Shown here: positions 16,995-25,720 of the stretch, in pieces
Position numbering within the stretch: the stretch's first letter is position 1
Layout of the letters: each line of letters begins with the position of its first letter
Assembly (NCBI RefSeq): GCF_007750855.1
Contig: NZ_CP036291.1
Location: 6,236,905 to 6,300,904 of the forward strand
DNA length: 64,000 bases
Reading direction: 5' to 3'
Source: Pirellulimonas nuda
GTDB taxonomy: Bacteria; Planctomycetota; Planctomycetia; Pirellulales; Lacipirellulaceae
Program-made: the position numbers and the translations under genes
Notes under the pieces: model-generated
Told to the model about the DNA's origin: nothing
Seen by the model: only the letters and a program-made list of their open reading frames with translations
Databases searched by the model: none

Positions 16995-19345
16995 CCCTTT
17001 GCTCCTTGATTGCCGCTCAACTGAGCGTTCTGGGTCGGCTTCTTGCGCGGCGCAGGGTCGATCCGCACGTCCGACCAGCCGATGTTGTAGGCGATCGTCT
17101 CCCCCTGCTCGGGGAGGTTGATCTCGACAAAGCAGTTGCCGTGCGGCCCCGGCTTGGCGTCCTCGGCGACCTCGACCGTGAACTCGATCCGTTCGGCGCC
17201 CGGCTTGAACTCGACAGGCTGGGCCTTGCAGCCCGGCGGAAGGCCTTGAAGCTTCGCCGTGCCAACCCCCTCGAACGGGGCGTCGTGGCTAAGATCGACC
17301 CCAACGACGGCCGTCTGCCCCTGGGCAAGCTGCACCGGCCCCTTGCTGGCGACCACGGGCGGCGCGGCGACCGCGAGCTCGACGAAATCGGTGGCTACCA
17401 TCACGCGTCCGCCGACATTGGCTTCCCCTTCCACGGCGACGCGCCACGTCTTGGTGGGGGCGTTGCCGTTGGCGGTGACGGGGACCCCCGCAGAGGTTTC
17501 TTTCTGGCGGATCGACCGCGAGCGGTTCGAGGAGAGCCCCGGTGGGTTGTAGAGCAACCGCACGGCGATCGCGGCGTCGAAGCCCTCGTCGCGCTCGGCC
17601 ACGACCTGCAGGTCCTTCCACCCGTTCCGCACCAGCGGCGCCTTCGGGGGCTCGAGCCGGATGCGGAACGGCAGCCGCTTGGTGACCGCCACCGCGGCCC
17701 GGTCCGACCAGTGGCTCCACATCGGGCGGTTGTTCTGGCCCCGCACGAACCAGGTCTGCTGCTTGAAGTTGCTCTTAATCGGACGCGAGCCGTCGGCCAG
17801 CTCTGCGCGGACCTCGGCGTACGAGCCCCCCAGCGGCGCGTCTTTCGCAGCGCGGAACAGCACCGGCACGCGGTTGTAGTCCGCGGCCAGCGGGAAGACC
17901 TCGGCCTCGACTCCTTCCGGCAGGCCTTCGAGCAGCAGCCGCAGCTCGCCGCCGAAGTCGCGACGGCTCACGGTGAGCATGGCCGGCGTGCAGCCTTCTT
18001 GCGGCACCTCAATCATGGTGGCGACGTAGCGGCGCTGCTCCTCGATCACGATCTCCGCCACCGGCGACGGGGGCGCTGCTTCGATGGAGTAGACATACGC
18101 CTCGCCCCCGGCGCCAAGTTGGTCGTCGATCTGCGCCAGGTACACGCCGTCGGCCGGCGCCTTAAATCGCAGGTAGCTGTCCGGGTTTCGGGCGTCGTCG
18201 TCGTTGCCCGCCAGGCGTTTGCCCTTGGCGTCGTACACCCGCAGCACCGAGTCGAGCGGCGAACGCACGTCGCGGGCGTGGACACGCAGGTCGTAGGTCT
18301 GGTCCTTCTTCATCTCAAACGAGAAGAAGTCGGAGTCCCCCGGCTCGCCGATCACGCCGCACAGCGCCGACGGCCCCCCTGCCGGGGTGGGGGTCTTGGA
18401 GTTGTTGTTGGGCTCGATCTCGACCACGGTCGGCAGGTCGCAGACGCGCATCGCGACGCCCGTTGGCGCCCCGCCGGCTTCGCTTGGGAGCGGGGCGTTG
18501 CCGACCCCTTCCGCACGCGCCTGCGGGGCCTCGACCTCTGCCTTCTGCGGGCCCTGCACGCCGCCGACCAGTTTCACCTCAACCGGCTTGCCGGCGGGGC
18601 CCGTGGGGGGGAGCGCAACCAGTGGCCGAGCGAAGTCGCCGACGTGGAGCCGGTAGACACAGTTGTCGTCGCCACGGTAAGCCGTCTCGCGGAGCACCAG
18701 CGTGTACTCGCCCGCCGCGGGGGCGACACAAGAGAGCAGCGGGTCCTGGTAGGTGGCCATGCCGTCGTCGCAGCGGGCGACCTCCTCGCCGCCGGGGCCG
18801 AGCAGCGTGAGCGTGGGGTCGAAGAAGGTGCGGCCCAGCCGCAGCCCCTCGACCTCGACGCCGAGCCGCTGGCCCTCGGCCAGCTTGAACTTGAAGCAGT
18901 CTGCGTCTTCGCGCTTCACAACACCGTTGATCACGGCCCCCAGCTCAATCTGTTGCGCGGCGTCTGGCGTGTCGTTCGGTTCTACTTCGGCCGCTTCCGG
19001 GAAGGCGCCGACATGAAAGGTCACCAAGTTGCTCAGTCCCGACTCGGTCCGCAGCCGCAGCGGGTGGGGGCCGAGCCGGGCGCCCGCGTCGATCGCCAGC
19101 CGCACCAGGACGGTGTTGTCGTCCTTCCGCTCCATCGATTCAACCGCGACGCCGGGGGTCTCGAACATCAGCTCCGCCGGCCCGAGCCCGGTGCGCGGGC
19201 CGCGCAGGGTTACTTCCACGGAGCCCCCGCGCTGCCCCCCCTGCGGCTCAACGCGTTGCACCTGCGGGTCCGCGGCCAAGCAGCAGCACCCGACCAGGCA
19301 GAACGCCGACGCCATCGACCGCTTCAACAGACTTGCTTGCTTCAT
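16991..19345 (-). CDS. Exported pre-peptidase C-terminal (PPC) domain protein
   Basis: The ATG at 19345 is chosen because a signal peptide follows (SLLKRSMASAFCLVGCCCLA). The 784-residue protein is built of beta-sandwich modules. It opens with an IPT/TIG-like domain (VQRVEPQGGQRGGSVEVTLRG), then two PPC domains (EVEPNDTPDAAQQIELG..DCFKFKLAEGQRL and EIEPNNNSKTPTPAGG..DSDFFSFEMKKDQTYDL). The C-terminal part is also beta-rich with no recognised catalytic motif. It lies in the DUF1501/DUF1549 operon and overlaps the next gene. It probably mediates binding of proteins or polysaccharide at the cell surface or in the periplasm. Confidence 0.85.
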   Translation of the reverse strand: MKQASLLKRSMASAFCLVGCCCLAADPQVQRVEPQGGQRGGSVEVTLRGPRTGLGPAELMFETPGVAVESMERKDDNTVLVRLAIDAGARLGPHPLRLRTESGLSNLVTFHVGAFPEAAEVEPNDTPDAAQQIELGAVINGVVKREDADCFKFKLAEGQRLGVEVEGLRLGRTFFDPTLTLLGPGGEEVARCDDGMATYQDPLLSCVAPAAGEYTLVLRETAYRGDDNCVYRLHVGDFARPLVALPPTGPAGKPVEVKLVGGVQGPQKAEVEAPQARAEGVGNAPLPSEAGGAPTGVAMRVCDLPTVVEIEPNNNSKTPTPAGGPSALCGVIGEPGDSDFFSFEMKKDQTYDLRVHARDVRSPLDSVLRVYDAKGKRLAGNDDDARNPDSYLRFKAPADGVYLAQIDDQLGAGGEAYVYSIEAAPPSPVAEIVIEEQRRYVATMIEVPQEGCTPAMLTVSRRDFGGELRLLLEGLPEGVEAEVFPLAADYNRVPVLFRAAKDAPLGGSYAEVRAELADGSRPIKSNFKQQTWFVRGQNNRPMWSHWSDRAAVAVTKRLPFRIRLEPPKAPLVRNGWKDLQVVAERDEGFDAAIAVRLLYNPPGLSSNRSRSIRQKETSAGVPVTANGNAPTKTWRVAVEGEANVGGRVMVATDFVELAVAAPPVVASKGPVQLAQGQTAVVGVDLSHDAPFEGVGTAKLQGLPPGCKAQPVEFKPGAERIEFTVEVAEDAKPGPHGNCFVEINLPEQGETIAYNIGWSDVRIDPAPRKKPTQNAQLSGNQGAKG

Positions 19346-19539
19346 AGGAGGGCTCCGCCGGCAGATGGGCCGGCCCGGGGGCGGCAAAGAAAAAGAGCAC
19401 GACGCAGGTTGCGGCATGAACAATGTGGCTCCATCGGGCGTCGTGCGCCGCGGTGGCGGAGGTTCACAATAGCCGGCGTGCGTCGTGCTCTAGGCTCGGA
19501 AGTAGGGGAGTGGAAACTCGTTGAAGGGCGTGACGGGGT

Positions 19540-20862
19540 CTACGCGAGCAGCTCGTCCCGCACCCGGCCGTCTTTCACGATCTCGATCGGACGACCCCCC
19601 GGGGCCATCAATTCTTTCGAGGCCGGGATGCCGAGCTGATGGAAGACGGTGGTCGCCAGGTCTTCGGGGGTCACGGGGGTGTCTTCCGGCTCGGTGGCGG
19701 TGGAACCGGAGGAGCCGATCACCGCGCCCCGCTTCATCCCGCCGCCGGCGAGCGCCACGCTGAACACCTTGGCCCAGTGGTCGCGCCCGCCGTCGCCGTT
19801 GAGCTTCGGGGTGCGGCCAAACTCGCTGGTTACCAGCACCAGCGTGGTGTCTAGCAGGCCGCGCGCATCGAGGTCGTTGATCAACGCGGCGTAGGCGCGG
19901 TCGAAGTCGGGCATCAGCCGCTGCATGTTGGCGGTGACGCTGGTGTGGTGGTCCCAGCCGCCGTAGGTGAGGGTGACGAACCGCACCCCGGCCTCAACCA
20001 ACCGGCGGGCGAGCAGCATCCGCTGCCCGGCTTGGTTGCGGCCGTAGCGGTCGCGGAGCTTGCCATCTTCCGCGTCGATGTTGAACGCCTCGCGGGCCGC
20101 GGGGGACGACATCAGGTCGAACGCGCGTTGGTAGAACGTGCCCATCGCCTGGACGTTGTCGGCCGGGGTCGAGGTGACAAACGATTCGTTCACCGCCTCG
20201 AGCGCCGCCAAGCGCCGCTCGTGCCGCGCCTGATCGACGCCGCCCGGCAGGTTGAGGTCGCGCACCTGAAAGCCGGCGCGTGCCGGGTCGTCGCCCACGC
20301 TGAACGCCGCGAAGGCAGAGCTCAGGTAGCCGGCGCCGGCGTACGGGTTCGGCTCGTTCGGAACGCACACGTACGGGGGCAGGTTCTTGCGCGGGCCAAA
20401 CTCGTGGCTGACCACGCTCCCCAGGCTGGGGTATTGCAGCGCCGGGCTGGGCCGGTAGCCGGTCATCATGTTGTGCTGCCCGCGTTCGTGGGCCGCCTCG
20501 CCGTGCGTGAGCGACCGCACGACGGTGATCTTGTCGCTCACCTGCGCGGTGTTGCGCATCAGCTCACTGAACTGCACGCCGGGGGTCTTGGTGGCGATCG
20601 CCTTGAGCTCGCCTCGGTACTCGATCGGCGCGTCGGGCTTGGGGTCCCACGACTCTTGCACCGACACGCCGCCGGGCAGGTCGATCTGGATCACGCTCTG
20701 CGCCACCGCTTTGAGCGCGTCGAACTGATTGGTCGCGCCTCGCGCCTCGCGCGCCGCCAAGAAGCTGGCGAGGTTGAGCCCGCCCAACTGCAAGCCGGCG
20801 CCTCCCAGAGCGCCGGCCGCGAGGAAGTCGCGGCGGCTTGAACGTCGGAATGGATGAGACAT
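19540..20862 (-). CDS. DUF1501 protein with Tat signal
   Basis: The ATG at 20862 puts a twin-arginine motif (SSRRDFLAAGALGG) at the N-terminus; a longer upstream frame lacks support. The 440-residue protein has the sulfatase-like DUF1501 fold, with QHNMMTGYRPS, VSHEFGPRKNLPPYV, GYLSSAFAAF, YGGWDHHT, VLVTSEFGRTPKLN and GGRDHWAKVFSVALAGGG. Tat export suggests folding, possibly with metal, before secretion. It is the first gene of the cluster with the PPC and DUF1549/DUF1553 genes. The substrate is unknown for the family. Confidence 0.9.
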   Translation of the reverse strand: MSHPFRRSSRRDFLAAGALGGAGLQLGGLNLASFLAAREARGATNQFDALKAVAQSVIQIDLPGGVSVQESWDPKPDAPIEYRGELKAIATKTPGVQFSELMRNTAQVSDKITVVRSLTHGEAAHERGQHNMMTGYRPSPALQYPSLGSVVSHEFGPRKNLPPYVCVPNEPNPYAGAGYLSSAFAAFSVGDDPARAGFQVRDLNLPGGVDQARHERRLAALEAVNESFVTSTPADNVQAMGTFYQRAFDLMSSPAAREAFNIDAEDGKLRDRYGRNQAGQRMLLARRLVEAGVRFVTLTYGGWDHHTSVTANMQRLMPDFDRAYAALINDLDARGLLDTTLVLVTSEFGRTPKLNGDGGRDHWAKVFSVALAGGGMKRGAVIGSSGSTATEPEDTPVTPEDLATTVFHQLGIPASKELMAPGGRPIEIVKDGRVRDELLA

Positions 20863-21052
20863 CTGCGTCGCTCCCGATCGGTCGTGCGAGTAGGCTGGTC
20901 CGGTCGAACCGACTATGAGCTTAGGAACAGCGACGGGAGAAGTCAAAGAACTCGGACCCCCTCTCCTGGGGGAATCAATGGGGCAAGAGCAGCCCCTGGG
21001 CAAGCTAGAGAAGCGGGTAGCCGCTAAACCACGCTCCTGCGGGGTGGCTAAA

Positions 21053-21097
21053 TTGCGCAGCGCATTCTAGCTTCACCGCCGGGGCGTCGCCCGGCGG
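21053..21097 (-). terminator. Hairpins just downstream of the GT4 gene
   Basis: An 8-bp stem (21076-21083 with 21090-21097, loop gcgtcg) lies nine bases past the stop of the glycosyltransferase gene. A smaller palindrome, tgcgcagcgca, lies near 21054. There is no T-run. The surrounding words (ccacgctcctgcggggtgg) look like a dispersed repeat, so terminator function is tentative. Confidence 0.4.
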
Positions 21098-21105
21098 CTA
21101 CTTGG

Positions 21106-22335
21106 CTAACTCCCTTCAACCGCGTCGCAGAAGGCGCCGCAGAGGCGCTGCTGGCTGAAGTGCTCTGTCACTAACCGCTTGGCGCGGGCGCCCATCCCCT
21201 CGAGTTCTTCTGAGGGCATGGAGGAGATCTTGTTGAGCACCCGCATCGTTTGCTCGACATCGCCGTAGGGGATGCGCCAACCGATCGGGGCCAGCTCTAA
21301 GATTTCTGAGATGTGGCTCGGCGCGGGCCCGATGAACAAGATCGGTTTGCCGACCGACATCGCGCCGTAGATCTTGCAGGGGTGGACGACGCCCACCAGC
21401 TCCTCCGCCATCAATACCACGTGGACGTCGGCCGCCGGCAGGGAGTAGCGGATCTGGTCGAGCGGTTGGTAGGGGAGCGAGACCAGGTTGCTCGGCTTGT
21501 GGGACTCGATCGCGGCGTCGACCGGGCGCTTGCCGGGGCCGCCGCCGATGAACATGAAGTGCAGCCGGTCGTCGGCGCCCAACGCGAGCGCTGCTTCTAC
21601 CAGGGCGTCCACCGGCGTCGTGAGGCCGTGGTTGCCGCTGTACATAATGACCCGCTTGTGCTGCAGGCCGTGCTGGGCCACGAACGGGTTCTCGCTGCGG
21701 GGAGGAACGTCTTGCAGCTCGCCGTCCATCGGCCACGGCGGGATCACACGACACTTCTGGGCGACCCCTGCGCGTTTGGCGCACAGCCGGTCTTGCATGA
21801 ACCGGTCGAGCGGCACCACTACCCGCGCGGCGCCGAGGATCCGCCGGTTGAGCCAGTCCATCGCCCGCACGGCTAGCGCCGTGGGCTTCATGCGGCCGGT
21901 GGCGACGACTTGGTCGGGGTTGAGGTCCATCACCCAGAAGGTGATGGGCGCCCGGCGGAAGAAGCGGATGATAATCGCCGCGATGGACGCCATCGGGGGC
22001 GACGTGCTGACCACGATGCCGCCGAGCCCCGGCGTGAACAGCCCCCGGAGGGTCGCCTGCAACAAGAACGAGAGCTGCGCGACGATGCGCACCAGGATCG
22101 ACCGCTTCCCGAGCGACGACAGCGGCAGCCGCACCACCTCAACGCCGCGTCGATTTTCCCGAGCAGCATAGCGCTGCGACGGATCGTCGTAACCGCGGCG
22201 TGACGTGAGCACACGCACGCGGTTGCCCCGCTTGACCAGCGTTTCTGCGGCGTCGGCCATATGCTGACCGACCGACGCGGGGTCTGGCACGTACACCTGG
22301 CTGATGACCAGGATTCGGGAAGGCTTCGGCATCAC
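21106..22335 (-). CDS. Glycosyltransferase family 4 (WbuB-like)
   Basis: The 409-residue enzyme has the GT-B fold. An N-terminal acceptor domain starts with ILVISQVYVPDPASVGQHM, and the C-terminal donor domain contains MYSGNHGLTTPVDAL, FIGGGPGKRP and the ELVGVVHPCKIYGAMSVGKPIL region that carries the family EX7E-type motif. It most resembles WbuB-type enzymes that add an amino sugar or fucosamine in O-antigen or exopolysaccharide assembly. The exact sugar is not predictable. It is the last gene of the GDP-sugar cluster on this strand. An alternative start is the next Met, three bases in. Confidence 0.87.
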   Translation of the reverse strand: MMPKPSRILVISQVYVPDPASVGQHMADAAETLVKRGNRVRVLTSRRGYDDPSQRYAARENRRGVEVVRLPLSSLGKRSILVRIVAQLSFLLQATLRGLFTPGLGGIVVSTSPPMASIAAIIIRFFRRAPITFWVMDLNPDQVVATGRMKPTALAVRAMDWLNRRILGAARVVVPLDRFMQDRLCAKRAGVAQKCRVIPPWPMDGELQDVPPRSENPFVAQHGLQHKRVIMYSGNHGLTTPVDALVEAALALGADDRLHFMFIGGGPGKRPVDAAIESHKPSNLVSLPYQPLDQIRYSLPAADVHVVLMAEELVGVVHPCKIYGAMSVGKPILFIGPAPSHISEILELAPIGWRIPYGDVEQTMRVLNKISSMPSEELEGMGARAKRLVTEHFSQQRLCGAFCDAVEGS

Positions 22336-22388
22336 TCATCGGGTCTATAGTTGCGATCTTGCGTTCAAAGAATGCCGATGAAAGGCCT

Positions 22389-23384
22389 CTAGCCTCGTGT
22401 TGATGCACCGTACTTCTTCACGTATTCATCGTGGATCCAACGGTAGGTCTTCTCCATTCCGTCTTGCAGCGAGATTCCGGGCGCCCAGCCTAGAAGCTTC
22501 TGAATTAGCGTGTTGTCGCTATTGCGGCCGTTGACACCCTTAGGGGCGCTAAGGTTGTACTCCCGCTCCAACTTCACGTCCGCGAACTTCTCAACGATAT
22601 CGACCAGACCGTTGATCGTCACCACCTCGTCGGACCCGAGATTAATAGGTTCGACGATATCACTGTTTGTGATCTTGAGTATGCCGTCGACGCAGTCGTC
22701 AATGTACATAAAGCTGCGGGTCTGCTTGCCATCGCCCCAAATTTCGATCGAATTCCTCCCAGACTCACAGGCGTCGATGACCTTCCTACAGACCGCGGCG
22801 GGGGCCTTTTCTCGACCTCCGTCCCACGTCCCCTCGGGACCGTAGACATTGTGAAACCGCGCGACGCGCGTCCGCAGGCCGTAGTCCTCACGGAAGTGTC
22901 GGCACATCCGTTCGCTAAACAGCTTCTCCCAACCGTAACCGTCTTCCGGCATAGCGGGGTATGCGTCCTCCTCTTTCAGCGCTACTACATCTTCGCACTT
23001 CTGTTTGTCTGCGTTGTAGACACAGGCGCTTGATGCATAGAAGAGTGTATCGACGCCTGAAGCCAACGCGGCTTCAAGAAGATGGGTGTTTATCAGCACC
23101 GAAAGCATGCACAACGCTTTGTTGTTCTCGATAAACCCCATTCCACCCATGTCAGCGGCCAGGTTGAAAACACGGTCAACGCCGTGGCACGCATCAACGC
23201 AGGCGTCTTTGAGCTTCAGGTCGCCTTGGCGATTGTCGACGTCATCGAAGACCTGATACCACTCGCTTGTCGGCTTGATATCGACTGAGCGGATGTTGGT
23301 GCAGCCCATCTGACGCAGCCGCGCCACGAGGTGTCCGCCGATGAAGCCGCCGCCGCCTGCTACCAGTATTGTCTTATTGCTCAT
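22389..23384 (-). CDS. GDP-mannose 3,5-epimerase-like NAD-dependent epimerase
   Basis: This 331-residue short-chain dehydrogenase has the nucleotide-binding motif VAGGGGFIGGHLV, the active-site region SSACVYN with YGWEK (Tyr/Lys pair), and the segment NLAADMGGMGFIENN, which is characteristic of GDP-mannose 3,5-epimerases that make GDP-L-galactose or GDP-L-gulose. Family assignment is good; substrate is likely but not proven. Base composition is visibly less GC-rich than both neighbours, with more A/T-ending codons, which suggests recent acquisition. It lies between the GT4 gene and gmd in a GDP-sugar locus. Confidence 0.82.
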   Translation of the reverse strand: MSNKTILVAGGGGFIGGHLVARLRQMGCTNIRSVDIKPTSEWYQVFDDVDNRQGDLKLKDACVDACHGVDRVFNLAADMGGMGFIENNKALCMLSVLINTHLLEAALASGVDTLFYASSACVYNADKQKCEDVVALKEEDAYPAMPEDGYGWEKLFSERMCRHFREDYGLRTRVARFHNVYGPEGTWDGGREKAPAAVCRKVIDACESGRNSIEIWGDGKQTRSFMYIDDCVDGILKITNSDIVEPINLGSDEVVTINGLVDIVEKFADVKLEREYNLSAPKGVNGRNSDNTLIQKLLGWAPGISLQDGMEKTYRWIHDEYVKKYGASTRG

Positions 23385-23586
23385 TGATCTGGTGGTTAGA
23401 AGTTTAGGACCACGAGTGAATTGATGTGGGATCGCTTTCGGGATCTATCCCTGACGACGAGACGCCAAGACACCCTTCCCAAGCATGATTATTCGCGACT
23501 CCCACACCAAGGCGCCGCTTGGATAAAAACGGATGCTGCGAGCTCGGCCCCTCGCACCAAGCGGCAAATCCAGCCCAAACCGACCC

Positions 23587-24681
23587 CTAGCACAATTCCT
23601 GCTGGAAGGTCCCCGCCTTCTGCGCCGCTTCGCTCTCCGCCAGCGCCATGTCGGACCTCACCATCATCTTCGCCAGCTCTTCGGCCGAAACCTTCGGGCG
23701 CCAGCCGAGCGCCTTTTGGGCCCGCGAGGAGTCTCCCAGAAGCAGGTCGACCTCCGCCGGACGGAAGTACTGGGGGTCCACCTCGATCGCCACCCGCCCG
23801 TCGGACAGCAGGCCGCGTTCGTTGACCCCTTCGCCCTCCCAGTGCACCGGCATGCCCAGCTCTTCGAAGCACCAGTCGCAGAACTGGCGGACGGTGGTGG
23901 TTTGGCCGGTGGCGATCACGAAGTCGTTCGGCTCTTCGACCTGCAGCATCTTCCACATCGCCTCGACGTAGTCGCCCGCGAAGCCCCAGTCACGCTTGGC
24001 GTCGAGGTTGCCGAGGTACAGCTTCTGCTGCTGCCCGAGCTTGATCCGGGCCGCGGCGCGGCTGATCTTGCGGGTCACAAACGTCTCGCCGCGACGAGGC
24101 GATTCGTGGTTGAAGAGGATGCCGTTGACCGCGAACATCCCGTACGACTCGCGGTAATTGCGCGTGACGTGGAACGAGTAGGCCTTGGCCGCGGCGTAGG
24201 GGCTGCGGGGGTAGAACGGGGTGGTTTCGCTCTGAGGCGTCTCCATCACCTTTCCGTAGAGCTCCGACGACGACGCCTGGTAGAAGCGGGCGTCGTCGAG
24301 GTCGAGCTCGCGCATCGCCTCCAGCAGGCGGACGGTTCCCAGGCCGGTGACGTCGCCCGTGTACTCGGGGACGTCGAACGACACCTTCACGTGCGATTGG
24401 GCGCCGAGGTTGTAGACCTCGTTCGGCCGGACCGTCTTGAGGATGCGGTTGAGCGACGAGGCGTCGCCCAGATCGCCGTATACCAGCCGGAGGCGGACGT
24501 CGTTCTCGTGCGGGTCCTGGTAGAGGTGGTCGATGCGACCTGTGTTGAACGACGAGCTGCGGCGGATCACCCCCCACACCAGGTAGCCTTTGGAGAGCAG
24601 CAGCTCAGTCAAATACGAGCCGTCTTGACCGGTAATGCCGGTAATCAGCGCTCGTTTGGGGGGGGCGTTTTCGACGGCCAT
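23587..24681 (-). CDS. gmd: GDP-mannose 4,6-dehydratase
   Basis: The 364-residue protein converts GDP-mannose to GDP-4-keto-6-deoxymannose using bound NADP. It has [39 protein letters not shown], the catalytic Ser/Thr region SSSELYGK, and Tyr-x3-Lys in PYAAAKAYS, followed by [15 protein letters not shown]. All residues expected for activity are present. It lies 46 bases upstream of the position where the GDP-fucose synthase gene ends on the same map, and together they make GDP-L-fucose. Confidence 0.95.
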   Translation of the reverse strand: MAVENAPPKRALITGITGQDGSYLTELLLSKGYLVWGVIRRSSSFNTGRIDHLYQDPHENDVRLRLVYGDLGDASSLNRILKTVRPNEVYNLGAQSHVKVSFDVPEYTGDVTGLGTVRLLEAMRELDLDDARFYQASSSELYGKVMETPQSETTPFYPRSPYAAAKAYSFHVTRNYRESYGMFAVNGILFNHESPRRGETFVTRKISRAAARIKLGQQQKLYLGNLDAKRDWGFAGDYVEAMWKMLQVEEPNDFVIATGQTTTVRQFCDWCFEELGMPVHWEGEGVNERGLLSDGRVAIEVDPQYFRPAEVDLLLGDSSRAQKALGWRPKVSAEELAKMMVRSDMALAESEAAQKAGTFQQELC

Positions 24682-24730
24682 GACATTCTCGACAAGGTGG
24701 GAGGGTGTGCTTAAATGCGGTGGGAGGGGA

Positions 24731-25684
24731 TCAGACTTGGGCGCCGACTCCGCGTGGGGCGTTCTCGAGGAACCAGCGGTACGACGACTCGATGCCTTCT
24801 CGCAGTCCGATGCGGGCCTTCCAGCCTAGGCTGTGGAGGCGGCTCACGTCCAGCAGCTTCCGCGGCGTTCCGTCGGGCATGCTGGCGTCAAACGTCAGCT
24901 CCGCCTCGGGATAGACGACCTCCCGCACCAGCTCGGCCAGCTCGCGGATCGCCAGGTCTTCTCCGGTGCCGACGTTGATTATCGCCGGATTGTCGTAATT
25001 TTCGAGCAGGTACAGGCAAGCGTCGGCCAGGTCGTCCACGTGCAAGAACTCCCGCATGGGCGACCCGGAGCCCCACACGGTGACCGTGCCCCCGCCCGCC
25101 TCGCGGCAGTCGTGAAACTTGCGGATCAGGGCCGGCAGCACGTGCGAGCCCTCCAGGTCGAAGTTGTCGTTGGGCCCGTACAGGTTGGTCGGCATCGCGG
25201 CGATGAAGTGGCAGTCGTACTGCCGGCGGTAGGCGTCGCAGCTCATCAGGCCCGAGATCTTGGCGATGGCGTAGGCGTCGTTCGTCTTTTCAAGCGGGCC
25301 GGTCAGCAGGTACTCTTCGCGGATAGGCTGCGGGCAATCGCGGGGGTAGATGCAGGAACTGCCGAGGTACAGCAGCTTTTGGACCTGGGTCCGCCACGCG
25401 GCCCGCAGCACCGTGGCGTGGATCATCAGGTTGTCGTAGAGGAAGTCGGCGGGCCGCGACCTGTTGGCGTGGATCCCGCCGACCGTGCCCGCGGCGTGCA
25501 TGACGTAGGCGGGCCGGTGCTCGTCGAACCATTGATCCACCGCCGCCTGGTCGCGGAGGTCGAGCTGCTTGCGGCCGGCGGTCAGGACGCGCTCGAACCC
25601 GGCCCCCTCGAGCCGACGGACCAACGCAGAGCCGACCATGCCGCGGTGGCCGGTTACAAAAATAGAAGCGTTGCGGTCGATCAT
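24731..25684 (-). CDS. fcl: GDP-L-fucose synthase
   Basis: The 317-residue enzyme is the 3,5-epimerase/4-reductase that turns the Gmd product into GDP-L-fucose. It has the Rossmann motif [25 protein letters not shown], the active-site region SSCIYPRD, the Tyr-x3-Lys motif in NDAYAIAK, and [11 protein letters not shown]. Length is typical. It is followed by gmd on the same strand, and both are downstream of the WecA-type gene. Confidence 0.95.
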   Translation of the reverse strand: MIDRNASIFVTGHRGMVGSALVRRLEGAGFERVLTAGRKQLDLRDQAAVDQWFDEHRPAYVMHAAGTVGGIHANRSRPADFLYDNLMIHATVLRAAWRTQVQKLLYLGSSCIYPRDCPQPIREEYLLTGPLEKTNDAYAIAKISGLMSCDAYRRQYDCHFIAAMPTNLYGPNDNFDLEGSHVLPALIRKFHDCREAGGGTVTVWGSGSPMREFLHVDDLADACLYLLENYDNPAIINVGTGEDLAIRELAELVREVVYPEAELTFDASMPDGTPRKLLDVSRLHSLGWKARIGLREGIESSYRWFLENAPRGVGAQV

Positions 25685-25720
25685 CGCGGTGTCTGCGGAA
25701 GCGGGTGTCGGACTAGCGGT

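Noticed and set aside
16985-19639. 884-codon plus-strand frame opposite the PPC gene
   Set aside because: It mirrors the codons of the real gene; composition is Arg/Val/Gly/His-rich, with no signal peptide or motif.
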